From the NCBI GenBank assembly GCA_905221125.1, contig CAJNBY010000009.1, positions 1 to 64,000 of the forward strand: a stretch of DNA of 64,000 nt, given 5' to 3'. The first letter of the stretch is position 1. Each line of letters opens with the position of its first letter. A program made the position numbers and the translations under genes. The notes under the pieces are model-generated. The model made no database searches. It saw only the letters and a list, made by a program, of their open reading frames with translations, and had not been told where the DNA came from. Below are positions 41,563-50,851 of the stretch, in pieces. This DNA comes from a bacterium (GTDB lineage: Bacteria > Bacillota > Bacilli > Lactobacillales > Streptococcaceae).

Positions 41563-42323
41563 TGACTTACAAATTAACAGGAAGCCCTATTTTGAAAGGG
41601 GAAAAGAATGTCACTATCGTAACGATTGAGAAAGAAGAGACTGGGCGCTACAGCTATGAGCGTGTGGAATTGCCAGGTAATCGCACGCAGGATAATGAAG
41701 AAGTGCTGATTCAAGCCGTTTTAGACTTTATTAGAACAGAACTTGACCCGACAAATGCCATCGTGACTGCTCAAGCGAAATTAGAGCAGACTTTGGCTAA
41801 ATTGGAACAAGCTGAGCAGAAAGTAGCTCAAGCTCAAGCAAATCTTGAACAAACCCAAGAGAAATTGAGTCAAGCAGAAGCGAAGCAAAATGACCTTGAA
41901 GCACTTGCGAACCGCATTAATAAAGTAGTTCGAGTGATGGCTCAAGATTCCATCATGGGTGAGAAAGTTTCTTACGGCACCACCTACAAAGAAATGGTTG
42001 AACTCTTCCCACTGGCTGAAGTTGGTAAAGTTTACGAGCCTGGCGCAATCTTTGCGGTTGAAGACCCAAGTCACGCTGAAATTAATGGAGAAGGTAAACG
42101 CATCTTGATTCAAACCAATCAGTCATTTACTTATCAAGGAGAAACCCTTGCTCAACTTGAAGGAACACCTTACCAGAATGGCGTTCTAGCACCTTGGAAG
42201 TTTAGTGCACCGAAAGCACCAAATGAGCCTACTGTCGCACCAGCTGCTGCAGTTTCTACGACAGCTACCGTGGCGCCTACAACTGCAGAACCGTCTGCTA
42301 CAACAGTTATATCTAACCAATAA
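41562..42323 (+). CDS. DUF1366-like coiled-coil phage protein
   Basis: Protein of 253 residues: an N-terminal beta domain (1-70), a coiled coil of heptads (about 72-115, KLEQTLAKLEQAEQKVAQAQ), a second small domain, and a Pro/Ala/Thr-rich tail. Similar proteins occur between tail and lysis genes; role unknown. Confidence 0.7.
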   Translation: MTYKLTGSPILKGEKNVTIVTIEKEETGRYSYERVELPGNRTQDNEEVLIQAVLDFIRTELDPTNAIVTAQAKLEQTLAKLEQAEQKVAQAQANLEQTQEKLSQAEAKQNDLEALANRINKVVRVMAQDSIMGEKVSYGTTYKEMVELFPLAEVGKVYEPGAIFAVEDPSHAEINGEGKRILIQTNQSFTYQGETLAQLEGTPYQNGVLAPWKFSAPKAPNEPTVAPAAAVSTTATVAPTTAEPSATTVISNQ

Positions 42324-42334
42324 TGGAGGTGCCT

Positions 42335-42613
42335 ATGGCGGAATTTGAACACCTCGTTATTCGTTTCGTAATCTCTATGATTCCTGTTATTATCTTGTAT
42401 TTCTCCATGAAAGACAGAGCCACAAAGCAGGAGAATCGCATTACCGCGATGGAAAAAGACATTGAGAACCTACGTGAATTTAAAGAATCTGCAAACAAAC
42501 GACTAGATAACCATGATGAACAAAACAAGGCTATCTTAGTTCTTGCAGAACAAGTTAAGTCGTTAGGCGAGGACGTCAGAGAGTTGAAAACGTTGATTCA
42601 AAGCAAAACTTAA
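42335..42613 (+). CDS. XhlA-like holin accessory protein
   Basis: Protein of 92 residues with an N-terminal membrane segment (LVIRFVISMIPVIILYFSM) and a long charged coiled coil, the haemolysin XhlA/BhlA layout. Start at MAEFEH after GGAGG. It may anchor or regulate the holin. Confidence 0.75.
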   Translation: MAEFEHLVIRFVISMIPVIILYFSMKDRATKQENRITAMEKDIENLREFKESANKRLDNHDEQNKAILVLAEQVKSLGEDVRELKTLIQSKT

Positions 42614-42627
42614 GAAGGAGGGCAATA

Positions 42628-43104
42628 ATGGTCTGTAATCTCAATACGACCAATCTTGCTCAAGTTGATGGCGGTCACCTCATCAAGCAGGGTGATGTAG
42701 CTTCTACCTTTGGATTCGTCCTCTTGGATGAAGATTATCGTGCTGTCTCCTCTCTGGAAGGGGAGGTGGCGGTCGTTAGTCTGACCATGGACAAGTACCA
42801 GTGGAAGAAGAAGGTGACTGTCACGAACTCAAGCGTGAATTTTAATCTGGACGCTATCTTGCCTGTTGGGAAATACCGCTTAGAAATTAGCGCTGGCGGA
42901 TATGTTTTCCCGAGCGATAAGACGACGCATATCAAGGTAGTTGCTTCAGATAAAGAACTGGTCACAGAGGAAATCCACGCTCTCAAGGAGCTGGATATCG
43001 CAGAAGAAGTCAAAAAACAGCTTGCAGAACGACCTACAAGCGAAGGTGGGGCATGTCAGGAAATCCCAGACTTGCTCACATACTATAACTTAGGAAAGGT
43101 ATAA
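42628..43104 (+). CDS. Baseplate upper protein (BppU N-terminal-like)
   Basis: Protein of 158 residues (MVCNLNTTNLAQVDGGHLIK...); the N-terminal beta-sandwich with QGDVASTFGFVLLDED resembles BppU baseplate proteins that connect Dit to receptor-binding proteins. Unusually placed after the XhlA-like gene. RBS AAGGAGG. Confidence 0.7.
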   Translation: MVCNLNTTNLAQVDGGHLIKQGDVASTFGFVLLDEDYRAVSSLEGEVAVVSLTMDKYQWKKKVTVTNSSVNFNLDAILPVGKYRLEISAGGYVFPSDKTTHIKVVASDKELVTEEIHALKELDIAEEVKKQLAERPTSEGGACQEIPDLLTYYNLGKV

Positions 43105-43107
43105 AAC

Positions 43108-43428
43108 ATGGATACAAGTAAATGGATTGCATTCGCTCAAGCATTGGGAGTGGATTACAAGGCGCTGAAGCAGTTAATCGATACAAAGATTGACAACGCT
43201 ATGTTAACGCAAGCTATTGAGCAGGCAAAAACAGCAGTTAAAAATGACCTTTTAGGTGATGGCGTACCTGAAAATCTCAATACGCTTAAAGAGCTCGCTG
43301 AGGAAATCGCTAAATTGAGCGGTAGCACTGAAGGCGCAGTCGTGCAGAAACTAGCTGACCTCGGCCGTCGTATCGACGAGTTTGCCAACCTTGACTTGGT
43401 CGCAACATATAACGCGGCGAAAGCGTGA
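43108..43428 (+). CDS. Baseplate/fibre linker protein
   Basis: Helical protein of 106 residues; PENLNTLKELAEEIAKLSG is a motif found in phage tail fibre shafts. Probably part of the same fibre as its neighbours, with which it overlaps by 4 bp. Confidence 0.65.
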   Translation: MDTSKWIAFAQALGVDYKALKQLIDTKIDNAMLTQAIEQAKTAVKNDLLGDGVPENLNTLKELAEEIAKLSGSTEGAVVQKLADLGRRIDEFANLDLVATYNAAKA

Positions 43429-44150
43429 TTGCCATGAGCAATTTAGAGGAATTTGCTCAAGCGGTTGGCCGTGATGTGAAGGTGCTGAACCAAAAGCCGG
43501 AGCCAAGGCTGACATTGACAGGAAATACCCTCGGAATTGTCGGGGGTAATAATGTCACTCTACCTCTGCCAACAAACGTAGGTCACGAAATCCGTGGTAC
43601 AGGCTCTCCAGAGGGCCGTATAACGGCCGAAATCGGTACGACCTATGTAGATGTTAATGTTACGAATGGCGCTCTTAAATGGATAAAAGAGAGCGGAAAT
43701 GGCAATACTGGCTGGCGTGTTCTGATTGGTGATACTGGCTGGAGGACATTGAATATAGCTTCAAAATTAGGAAGTTCGTTCGTAAAAATAAGACGGGTGA
43801 ATAATCTAGTTACTTATCAATTCGGAGGGCTTCAATGGGGCTGGTTTGGAATTGTGAGGCGTGGAAGCTACGGATATGCAGCTCAAACTACTGATAGTGA
43901 AAGAAACTGTAAGATAGTGAATGACAATGGAATACCAGAAGGCTTTAGAACACCTAACTCCTTGATAGGATCTATATACAACGACAGAGGTGTACCTTAT
44001 GGAACGTGGTATGTCGGAAATCCCCAGGACATGAACCACTTAAGATTTCAATTCTTAAACCCAGTACCAACCGACCGAGATATCGGGGATATTCGTGTGA
44101 GTTCCATCTCATACCTAACAGACGACCCTTGGCCAACAACATTGCCATAA
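43425..44150 (+). CDS. Candidate receptor-binding tail protein
   Basis: Protein of 238-241 residues. The N-terminal EEFAQAVGRDVKVLNQKP is a tail adaptor segment shared with streptococcal RBPs; the C-terminal two thirds are beta-rich (lectin-like). Starts either at GTG 43425 or ATG 43434. Last gene of a baseplate block between the two membrane lysis genes. Confidence 0.65.
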   Translation: MIAMSNLEEFAQAVGRDVKVLNQKPEPRLTLTGNTLGIVGGNNVTLPLPTNVGHEIRGTGSPEGRITAEIGTTYVDVNVTNGALKWIKESGNGNTGWRVLIGDTGWRTLNIASKLGSSFVKIRRVNNLVTYQFGGLQWGWFGIVRRGSYGYAAQTTDSERNCKIVNDNGIPEGFRTPNSLIGSIYNDRGVPYGTWYVGNPQDMNHLRFQFLNPVPTDRDIGDIRVSSISYLTDDPWPTTLP

Positions 44151-44167
44151 AAGAAAGGAAAAAACAC

Positions 44168-44425
44168 ATGATTAATTGGAAATTACGACTACAAAATAAA
44201 TTCTTTTACCTGTCTGCTATCCCAGCCTTCTTGCTTGTCTTGCAAGCTGGTGCAGCAGTCTTTGGGTATCATCTAGATTTGGGTGATATCGGCAACAAGC
44301 TGATTTTGCTTGTTAATGCGGTATTCGTGTTCTTGACTGCTATCGGTCTTGTCAACGACCCGACGACAAGCGGGATCACAGACAGTACACGAGCTCTAGA
44401 ATACAAGAAACCAAGTGAGGAGTAA
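44168..44425 (+). CDS. Holin (phi LC3 family)
   Basis: Protein of 85 residues with two membrane segments (about 14-32 and 44-65) and the family pattern [12 protein letters not shown]...[17 protein letters not shown]. Forms membrane lesions that release the lysin. The true start is the ATG after AAAGGAAAAAAC (44168). Confidence 0.92.
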   Translation: MINWKLRLQNKFFYLSAIPAFLLVLQAGAAVFGYHLDLGDIGNKLILLVNAVFVFLTAIGLVNDPTTSGITDSTRALEYKKPSEE

Positions 44426-44427
44426 GA

Positions 44428-45315
44428 ATGACAGTGAATATTGAAATCGCAATTGACTGGATGAAAGAGCGTGAAGGTAAGGTTTCTTACTCAATGGATT
44501 TGAGAGATGGGCCAGACTCTTACGACTGCTCTAGTTCGATTTACTACTCTCTCATGAGTGCTGGGGCAGTTTCAGCAGGTTGGGCGGTAAATACTGAATA
44601 TGAACACGACTGGCTGATTAAGAACGGGTATGAGCTCATTGCGGAGAACACACCTTGGGATGCTCAACGTGGAGATATCTTCATTTGGGGTCGCAAAGGA
44701 TATTCTAGTGGTGCTGGTGGACATACTGGTATGTTTGTGGATGAAAACAACATTATCCACTGCAACTACCGCTTCGATGGAATCACTGTGAATGACCACG
44801 ATGATATTTGGATGTATGCAGGTCGTCCTTACTATTATATTTATCGCTTGACCAACTCAGACGCTCAACCTGATAGAATTGAAACAGGCTGGCAGAAGAA
44901 TGATACAGGCACCTGGTATGTACACTCAGACGGAAGCTATCCAAAAGAGAAATTTGAGAAGATTGACGGCACTTGGTACTACTTCGACGGCTCAGGCTAT
45001 ATGCTTGCAGACCGCTGGAAGAAGCACACAGACGGCAACTGGTACTGGTTTGACCAATCGGGCGCAATGGCCACAGGTTGGAAGAAAATCGCTGAGAAGT
45101 GGTACTATTTCGACGTAGAAGGTGCCATGAAGACGGGTTGGGTCAAGTATAAGGATACATGGTACTACCTAGACGGTAAAGAAGGCGCTATGGTATCTAA
45201 TGCTTTTGTTCAATCAGCAGACAAGAAAGGCTGGTACTATCTCAAGCCAGACGGAACATTGGCAGACAAGCCAGAGTTCACGGTAGAGCCAGAAGGCTTG
45301 ATTACAACTAAATAA
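44428..45315 (+). CDS. Choline-binding endolysin, Dp-1 Pal-type amidase
   Basis: Lysin of 295 residues. The N-terminal domain (about 1-142) resembles the N-acetylmuramoyl-L-alanine amidase Pal of pneumophage Dp-1 ([20 protein letters not shown]), an NlpC/P60-like fold with C34, H99 and H111 as likely catalytic residues. About six choline-binding repeats ([17 protein letters not shown] and similar) from about 153 to 280 anchor it to choline on teichoic acid. The ending [14 protein letters not shown] is also Pal-like. Host range is therefore choline-walled mitis-group streptococci. Confidence 0.93.
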   Translation: MTVNIEIAIDWMKEREGKVSYSMDLRDGPDSYDCSSSIYYSLMSAGAVSAGWAVNTEYEHDWLIKNGYELIAENTPWDAQRGDIFIWGRKGYSSGAGGHTGMFVDENNIIHCNYRFDGITVNDHDDIWMYAGRPYYYIYRLTNSDAQPDRIETGWQKNDTGTWYVHSDGSYPKEKFEKIDGTWYYFDGSGYMLADRWKKHTDGNWYWFDQSGAMATGWKKIAEKWYYFDVEGAMKTGWVKYKDTWYYLDGKEGAMVSNAFVQSADKKGWYYLKPDGTLADKPEFTVEPEGLITTK

Positions 45316-45346
45316 ATAGAAAGGAAATTTTCTAAAATGTTCTTTT

Positions 45347-45374
45347 ACCGCAGGCTCAGGCTTGCGGTTTTTTT
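45347..45374 (+). terminator. Late operon terminator
   Basis: Stem ACCGCA / TGCGGT enclosing GGCTCAGGCT, followed by seven T; 32 bp after the lysin stop codon. Confidence 0.85.
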
Positions 45375-45426
45375 GTTTGAAAGTACTTTCTAAAATAAAA
45401 AAAGTTTAAATTCTTTGTTAAAACAC

Positions 45427-45455
45427 TTGACTACCGCATTGTAATGCTGTATAAT
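45427..45455 (+). promoter_or_regulatory. Promoter of the post-lysin cargo genes
   Basis: TTGACT - 17 bp - TATAAT, a near-consensus vegetative promoter placed after the late terminator. It should be active in the lysogen. Confidence 0.8.
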
Positions 45456-45479
45456 AAATAATGTAAGGAGGTGATACAA

Positions 45480-45635
45480 ATGGACAACATAGACGAGTGG
45501 CTAGCAAGAGTCACAGTTGCAATAGGGATTGCAGTAGCAATCTCAAAAGAGAGTCGCTCTTGGTACAAGGTACTAAAAGAGCAAAATAAAAAAGCGAAAA
45601 TCGCTCCCAAGTTTTGCAGACGGCGGAAGAGATAA
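45480..45635 (+). CDS. Small basic membrane protein (51 residues), cargo gene 1
   Basis: MDNIDEWLARVTVAIGIAVA..., one weakly hydrophobic helix (about 10-21) and a strongly basic C-terminus (KFCRRRKR). RBS AAGGAGGTG is near perfect. Function unknown. Confidence 0.6.
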   Translation: MDNIDEWLARVTVAIGIAVAISKESRSWYKVLKEQNKKAKIAPKFCRRRKR

Positions 45636-45644
45636 TCGCTAAAG

Positions 45645-45671
45645 GGTAAGAGAGCGAAAGCTCTCCTTGCC
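45645..45671 (+). terminator. Hairpin between cargo genes 1 and 2
   Basis: GGTAAGAGAGC / GCTCTCCTTGCC stem (one bulge, one G-T pair) closed by a GAAA tetraloop, followed by TTTCATTGT. Either a weak terminator or an RNA-stability element. Confidence 0.5.
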
Positions 45672-45705
45672 TTTCATTGTATAAGAAAGTGAGAGAAAAA
45701 TCAAG

Positions 45706-45777
45706 ATGAAAATTATTTTATTTGTAGCAATTTTAGCGATCGCTATTGCTTGGTATTCAGGAGATAATAAAAAATGA
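45706..45777 (+). CDS. Hydrophobic micropeptide (23 residues), cargo gene 2
   Basis: MKIILFVAILAIAIAWYSGD..., a single membrane helix with a short polar tail, in the size class of type I toxins and phage membrane peptides. It overlaps the HTH gene by ATGA. Only a weak GAGAG ribosome site is seen, so it could be poorly translated. Confidence 0.5.
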   Translation: MKIILFVAILAIAIAWYSGDNKK

Positions 45778-45989
45778 GTAAAGCAGATTTTAACAAAATT
45801 CAAAAATTACTACAGACTGTGACAGCTTATAGAATTTCTAAAGCTACTGGAATTGGTGACACTACAATCAGCAGGTGGGTCACAGGTAAAACACCAATCG
45901 GAAAAATGAGTTTAGAAAATGCTATCAAATTAACAAATTATGCGGAGGAGCTAGACATGGAAAATGAAAAACAATTACTTGAAGAATAG
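45774..45989 (+). CDS. Small HTH protein (71 residues), cargo gene 3
   Basis: Contains VTAYRISKATGIGDTTISRWVTGKTPIGKMSLENAIKL, an XRE-like helix-turn-helix, and an acidic tail. Coupled to the 23-codon membrane peptide by a 4-bp overlap. It may regulate the cargo promoter, the phage switch or host genes. Confidence 0.7.
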   Translation: MSKADFNKIQKLLQTVTAYRISKATGIGDTTISRWVTGKTPIGKMSLENAIKLTNYAEELDMENEKQLLEE

Positions 45990-46068
45990 GGAGGGAGAAT
46001 TATTGTCAAAATAAAAACAGTGAAATTACTCACTGATCCTTTTGTAAACTATTAGAATTAAATAGCAA

Positions 46069-46089
46069 CCTTCTCAACTATACGGGCAA
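46069..46089 (-). repeat. Promoter-linked motif, copy 3
   Basis: On the minus strand TTGCCCGTATAGTTGAGAAGG, one base different from the shared core. It abuts attR. TTGAGA is followed after 17 bp by TAATAG, a poor -10. Confidence 0.55.
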
Positions 46090-46113
46090 AAGTGAATACG
46101 AAGATGAATACGA
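46088..46113. other. Prophage attachment site attR
   Basis: AAAAGTGAATACGAA-GA-TGAATACGA; matches attL at 24 of 26 positions. Host sequence leading to tgt follows. Confidence 0.85.
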
Positions 46114-46229
46114 TTTAAAAAAACGATAGAAATTAATGGAAATGATTTAAAAGAAAAAATAAACAAAAACTAAACTATCAACAAGCAATGGAAAGTACTT
46201 GTAAACACAAATTCTTTATACCATAGTTC

Positions 46230-47468
<1,239 letters not shown>

Positions 47469-47487
47469 AATGGAATGGATATAAGCT

Positions 47488-47517
47488 AAAAATCCTAAGT
47501 TTTCTCTTAGGATTTTT
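47488..47517 (+). terminator. tgt terminator
   Basis: Stem AAAAATCCTAAG / CTTAGGATTTTT with a six-base loop; symmetric enough to act in both directions. Confidence 0.85.
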
Positions 47518-47568
47518 CTTCTTTTTTTGATAGAATAAAGTGTACAATGAAAGGAAGAATAAACTCGT

Positions 47569-49386
47569 ATGCGCATTAAATGGTTTTCCTTGATTAGGAT
47601 TACAGGTTTACTTTTGGTACTCTTGTATCACTTCTTTCAGACGATCTTTCCTGGAGGATTTTTCGGGGTAGATGTCTTTTTCACATTTTCAGGTTTCCTG
47701 ATTACGGCTCTACTTATCGAAGAATTTTCTAAAAATCATGAGATTGATTTGATTGGATTTTTTAGGAGACGTTTTTATCGGATTGTGCCACCTGTGGTTT
47801 TGATGGTCTTGGTAACCATGCCCTTTACCTTTCTAGTTCGCCAAGATTATGTGGCTGGAATTGGGGGTCAGATTGCGGGTGTTTTAGGCTTTATGACCAA
47901 CTTCTATGAGCTCCTAACAGGTGGGAGTTATGAATCTCAGTTCATTCCTCATTTGTTTGTTCATAATTGGAGTTTGGCTGTTGAGGTGCACTACTATATT
48001 CTTTGGGGCTTGGCAGTTTGGTTCTTATCGAAACAGTTTAGATCAAATGGTCAGTTAAGAGGGATGGTTTTTCTCTTGTCTGCTGTTGCCTTCTTGATTA
48101 GTTTCTTCTCCATGTTTATTGGTAGTTTTCTAGTAACCTCTTATTCCTCTGTTTATTTCTCCAGTTTAACTCATGTCTATCCATTCTTTTTGGGAAGTAT
48201 TCTAGCAACGATTGTAGGTGTTCGTCAGACGACTTCCCTAGTTAAGCAATTGGATAAAATCTGGGATTTACGCAAGACCCTTTTAGTTTTTGGGGGAGGT
48301 TTTGGCTTTTTAATCATTTTGACCTTCTTTGTCAAATTTACCTATCTATTTGCCTATCTTATAGGCTTCTTGCTTGCCAGCCTTGCAGCCATTGCTATGA
48401 TTCTGGCGGCGCGAGTCTTGCATGAAAAGACTCCTAACGTGCAGGAGCCAAAGATTATTAGCTTTTTAGCAGATACTAGTTATGCGGTTTATCTTTTCCA
48501 TTGGCCTTTCTATATCATTTTCTCGCAGTTGACAACAAATCTTCTTGCTGTCTTACTGACTTTGATTTTTTCTTATGGATTTGCCAGTCTGTCATTTTAT
48601 GTGTTGGAACCTTGGATTGCAGGAAAGAACACACCTATTATACAAACCCTTCGTCCCCTACCTTATATCCATACAATCCTTGCAGCAAGTACAGGAATCT
48701 TGACCATCATTGTCTGCACGGTGACCTTGTTGGCGCCACAAGTTGGAGCTTTTGAGACAGACTTAACTGTCAATGGCTTGAAGCAAGCCGCAACCAATAT
48801 TGCCCAGACCAAGGTAATGGCAGAGCGGGCAGATGCAAACAGTCTGGGAATTGCTGATGGCACTATGTTAATTGGTGACTCGGTGGCTTTGAGGGCAAAT
48901 ACAGCACTACAGACAGCCCTTCCTGGAGCACAGATTAATGCGCAGGTCAGCAGAACAACCAAGACTGCCAATGAAATCATGCTAAACAATAGCCAGAATA
49001 AATTTTTACCTAAGATGGTGGTCATTGCAACTGGGGTAAATAATCCTGAAAATTACAAGGAAGACTGGGATAGTATCGTGAAAAATCTTCCAAAGGGGCA
49101 CCATATGATTTTGGTGACACCTTATGAAGGAGATAAAACAAAAGAGACCTATGCCATCGTTGAGAAGGCTGCTGCCTACATGAGAGAATTGGCAGAGAAG
49201 ACTCCTTATATCACGATAGCAGATTGGAATCAAGCTGCTAAGGAACATCCAGAGATCTGGACAGGAACAGACCAAGTCCATTTCGGAAGTGACACTAGTA
49301 AAATTGAAGCAGGAGCTAAATTGTATGCAGATACCATTGCTACAGCTTTGCAAACAGCTCAAGACAAACCAGTCAAATCAAAATAA
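47569..49386 (+). CDS. OatA-like acyltransferase (AT3 membrane + SGNH domain)
   Basis: Protein of 605 residues with about ten membrane segments of the acyltransferase-3 family (IRITGLLLVLLYHFFQTIFPGGFFGVDVFFTFSGFLI; YAVYLFHWPFYIIF). The extracellular SGNH domain has nucleophile S438 (LIGDSVAL), the ATGVNN block, and D568/H571 (GTDQVHFGS). OatA-type enzymes move acetyl groups across the membrane onto peptidoglycan or other wall glycans, conferring lysozyme resistance. Which polymer is modified here is unknown. RBS GAAAGGAAG, weakly spaced. Confidence 0.9.
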   Translation: MRIKWFSLIRITGLLLVLLYHFFQTIFPGGFFGVDVFFTFSGFLITALLIEEFSKNHEIDLIGFFRRRFYRIVPPVVLMVLVTMPFTFLVRQDYVAGIGGQIAGVLGFMTNFYELLTGGSYESQFIPHLFVHNWSLAVEVHYYILWGLAVWFLSKQFRSNGQLRGMVFLLSAVAFLISFFSMFIGSFLVTSYSSVYFSSLTHVYPFFLGSILATIVGVRQTTSLVKQLDKIWDLRKTLLVFGGGFGFLIILTFFVKFTYLFAYLIGFLLASLAAIAMILAARVLHEKTPNVQEPKIISFLADTSYAVYLFHWPFYIIFSQLTTNLLAVLLTLIFSYGFASLSFYVLEPWIAGKNTPIIQTLRPLPYIHTILAASTGILTIIVCTVTLLAPQVGAFETDLTVNGLKQAATNIAQTKVMAERADANSLGIADGTMLIGDSVALRANTALQTALPGAQINAQVSRTTKTANEIMLNNSQNKFLPKMVVIATGVNNPENYKEDWDSIVKNLPKGHHMILVTPYEGDKTKETYAIVEKAAAYMRELAEKTPYITIADWNQAAKEHPEIWTGTDQVHFGSDTSKIEAGAKLYADTIATALQTAQDKPVKSK

Positions 49387-49402
49387 CTTGTATTAAAAAG
49401 AG

Positions 49403-49428
49403 AAGAGTTGGAAAAATCCAGCTCTTTT
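49403..49428 (+). terminator. Terminator of the acyltransferase gene
   Basis: AAGAGTTGGA / TCCAGCTCTT (one G-T pair) with an AAAA loop followed by TT. Confidence 0.8.
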
Positions 49429-49445
49429 AAAATATCTCTAGAAAA

Positions 49446-49487
49446 TAGGTCTATACCATTTACAAATGAATCAGAAAGGTTTATAAT
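49446..49487 (+). promoter_or_regulatory. nagA promoter with NagR-type operator
   Basis: TTTACA - 17 bp - TATAAT. TAGGTCTATACCATT (49446-49460) resembles the streptococcal NagR (GntR family) dre site, TGGTCTATACCA, with one arm base changed, and touches the -35. Expected to derepress with GlcNAc-6-P. Confidence 0.65.
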
Positions 49488-49537
49488 GTAATTGACATAA
49501 TAAATATCAAAAGTAATCTTTTAAGGAGGTCATTATT

Positions 49538-50689
49538 ATGCCTAATTACGTTAAAGCGGATCAGTTTTTCTATCCATTTGGCATTCGTCGCGGTGGGTAC
49601 TTAGAACTTGTTGATGGCAAATTTGGGAAACATGTGGATCAAATTCCTGAAGGAGCAGCGGTTCTTGACTATACTGGTTATAGCATTGCACCAGGTCTTG
49701 TGGATACTCATATTCATGGATATGCAGGTGTAGATGTGATGGACAACAACATTGAAGGTACATTGCATACTATGAGTGAAGGACTTCTTAGTACCGGTGT
49801 TACCAGTTTCTTGCCCACAACTTTAACAGCCACTTATGAGCAATTGCTTGCAGTCACTGAAAATCTTGGAAACCATTATAAAGAAGCAACAGGTGCTAAG
49901 ATTCGTGGGATTTATTATGAAGGTCCATATTTCACAGAAACTTTTAAGGGGGCACAAAATCCAACTTATATGAGAGACCCGGGTGTTGAGGAGTTTCATT
50001 CTTGGCAGGATGCTGCAAAAGGGATGCTAAATAAAATCGCTATTGCACCAGAACGTGATGGGGTGGAAGATTTTGTACGTACTATTACAGGTGAAGGTGT
50101 GACAGTTGCACTTGGACACTCAGATGCGACATTTGAACAAGCTAAGAAGGCAGTTGATGCTGGAGCGAGCGTTTGGGTACATGCCTACAATGGCATGCGT
50201 GGGTTGACTCACCGTGAGCTCGGTATGGTGGGAGCCATGTATGAATTGCCACATACTTATGCTGAATTGATTTGTGATGGTTATCACGTAGATCCAAAAG
50301 CTTGTGAGATTTTACTTAAGCAAAAGGGGACAGAAAACATCGCTCTTATTACGGACTGTATGACAGCTGGTGGGCTTGAAGACGGTGACTATATGTTGGG
50401 AGAATTCCCTGTTGTAGTAGCAAATGGAACTGCACGTCTCAAATCTACTGGTAATTTGGCAGGTTCTATCCTCAAACTTAAAGATGGTATGAGAAATGTA
50501 GTCGAGTGGGGTATTGCAAATCCACACGAAGCGGTCATGATGGCTAGCCTCAACCCAGCAAAATCTGTTCACATTGATGATGTCTGTGGCCAAATCCGTG
50601 AAGGCTACGACGCAGACTTTATCGTACTAGATAAAGATTTGGAATTGGTAGCAACCTACCTAGACGGTGTGAAACGTTATCAAGCATAA
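49538..50689 (+). CDS. nagA: N-acetylglucosamine-6-phosphate deacetylase
   Basis: Amidohydrolase of 383 residues removing acetate from GlcNAc-6-P, feeding amino sugars into glycolysis and wall synthesis. Metal-site motifs DTHIHGYAGVDVMD, YYEGPYF, VALGHSDATFEQA and HAYNGMRGLTHRE are present, and D274-type catalytic aspartate lies in LITDCMTAGG. RBS AAGGAGG. Single-gene unit between two terminators. Confidence 0.96.
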   Translation: MPNYVKADQFFYPFGIRRGGYLELVDGKFGKHVDQIPEGAAVLDYTGYSIAPGLVDTHIHGYAGVDVMDNNIEGTLHTMSEGLLSTGVTSFLPTTLTATYEQLLAVTENLGNHYKEATGAKIRGIYYEGPYFTETFKGAQNPTYMRDPGVEEFHSWQDAAKGMLNKIAIAPERDGVEDFVRTITGEGVTVALGHSDATFEQAKKAVDAGASVWVHAYNGMRGLTHRELGMVGAMYELPHTYAELICDGYHVDPKACEILLKQKGTENIALITDCMTAGGLEDGDYMLGEFPVVVANGTARLKSTGNLAGSILKLKDGMRNVVEWGIANPHEAVMMASLNPAKSVHIDDVCGQIREGYDADFIVLDKDLELVATYLDGVKRYQA

Positions 50690-50696
50690 GAGAGAA

Positions 50697-50728
50697 AGCA
50701 GAAGTTAGAGACTAGCTTCTGCTTTTTT
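50697..50728 (+). terminator. nagA terminator
   Basis: Stem AGCAGAAG / CTTCTGCT with an 11-nt loop followed by TTTTT. Confidence 0.88.
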
Positions 50729-50739
50729 ATGTATGGTAC

Positions 50740-50809
50740 TTTACCGGTAAATAAAAAAGTTAAAAAAATCACAAAAAAGCTTGAACAAACAAATGAAAGA
50801 GCTTACAAT
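50740..50809 (+). promoter_or_regulatory. Promoter region of the alcohol dehydrogenase gene
   Basis: TTGAAC (50781) - 17 bp - TACAAT (50804). Thirty bp upstream is TTTACCGGTAAA (50740-50751), a perfect 12-bp palindrome likely to bind a dimeric regulator. Its regulator is unknown. Confidence 0.55.
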
Positions 50810-50851
50810 TATATTATAAATAGTACAAATAAAAAAACGGAGGAGTGCTTT

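Noticed and set aside
45990..46060. A 17-codon frame starting at ATT after GGGAGGGAG near attR
   Set aside because: An ATT start is very rare and the TTG next to it meets TAA after three codons; insufficient support. The small CAGTGA/TCACTG hairpin here has no T-tract.
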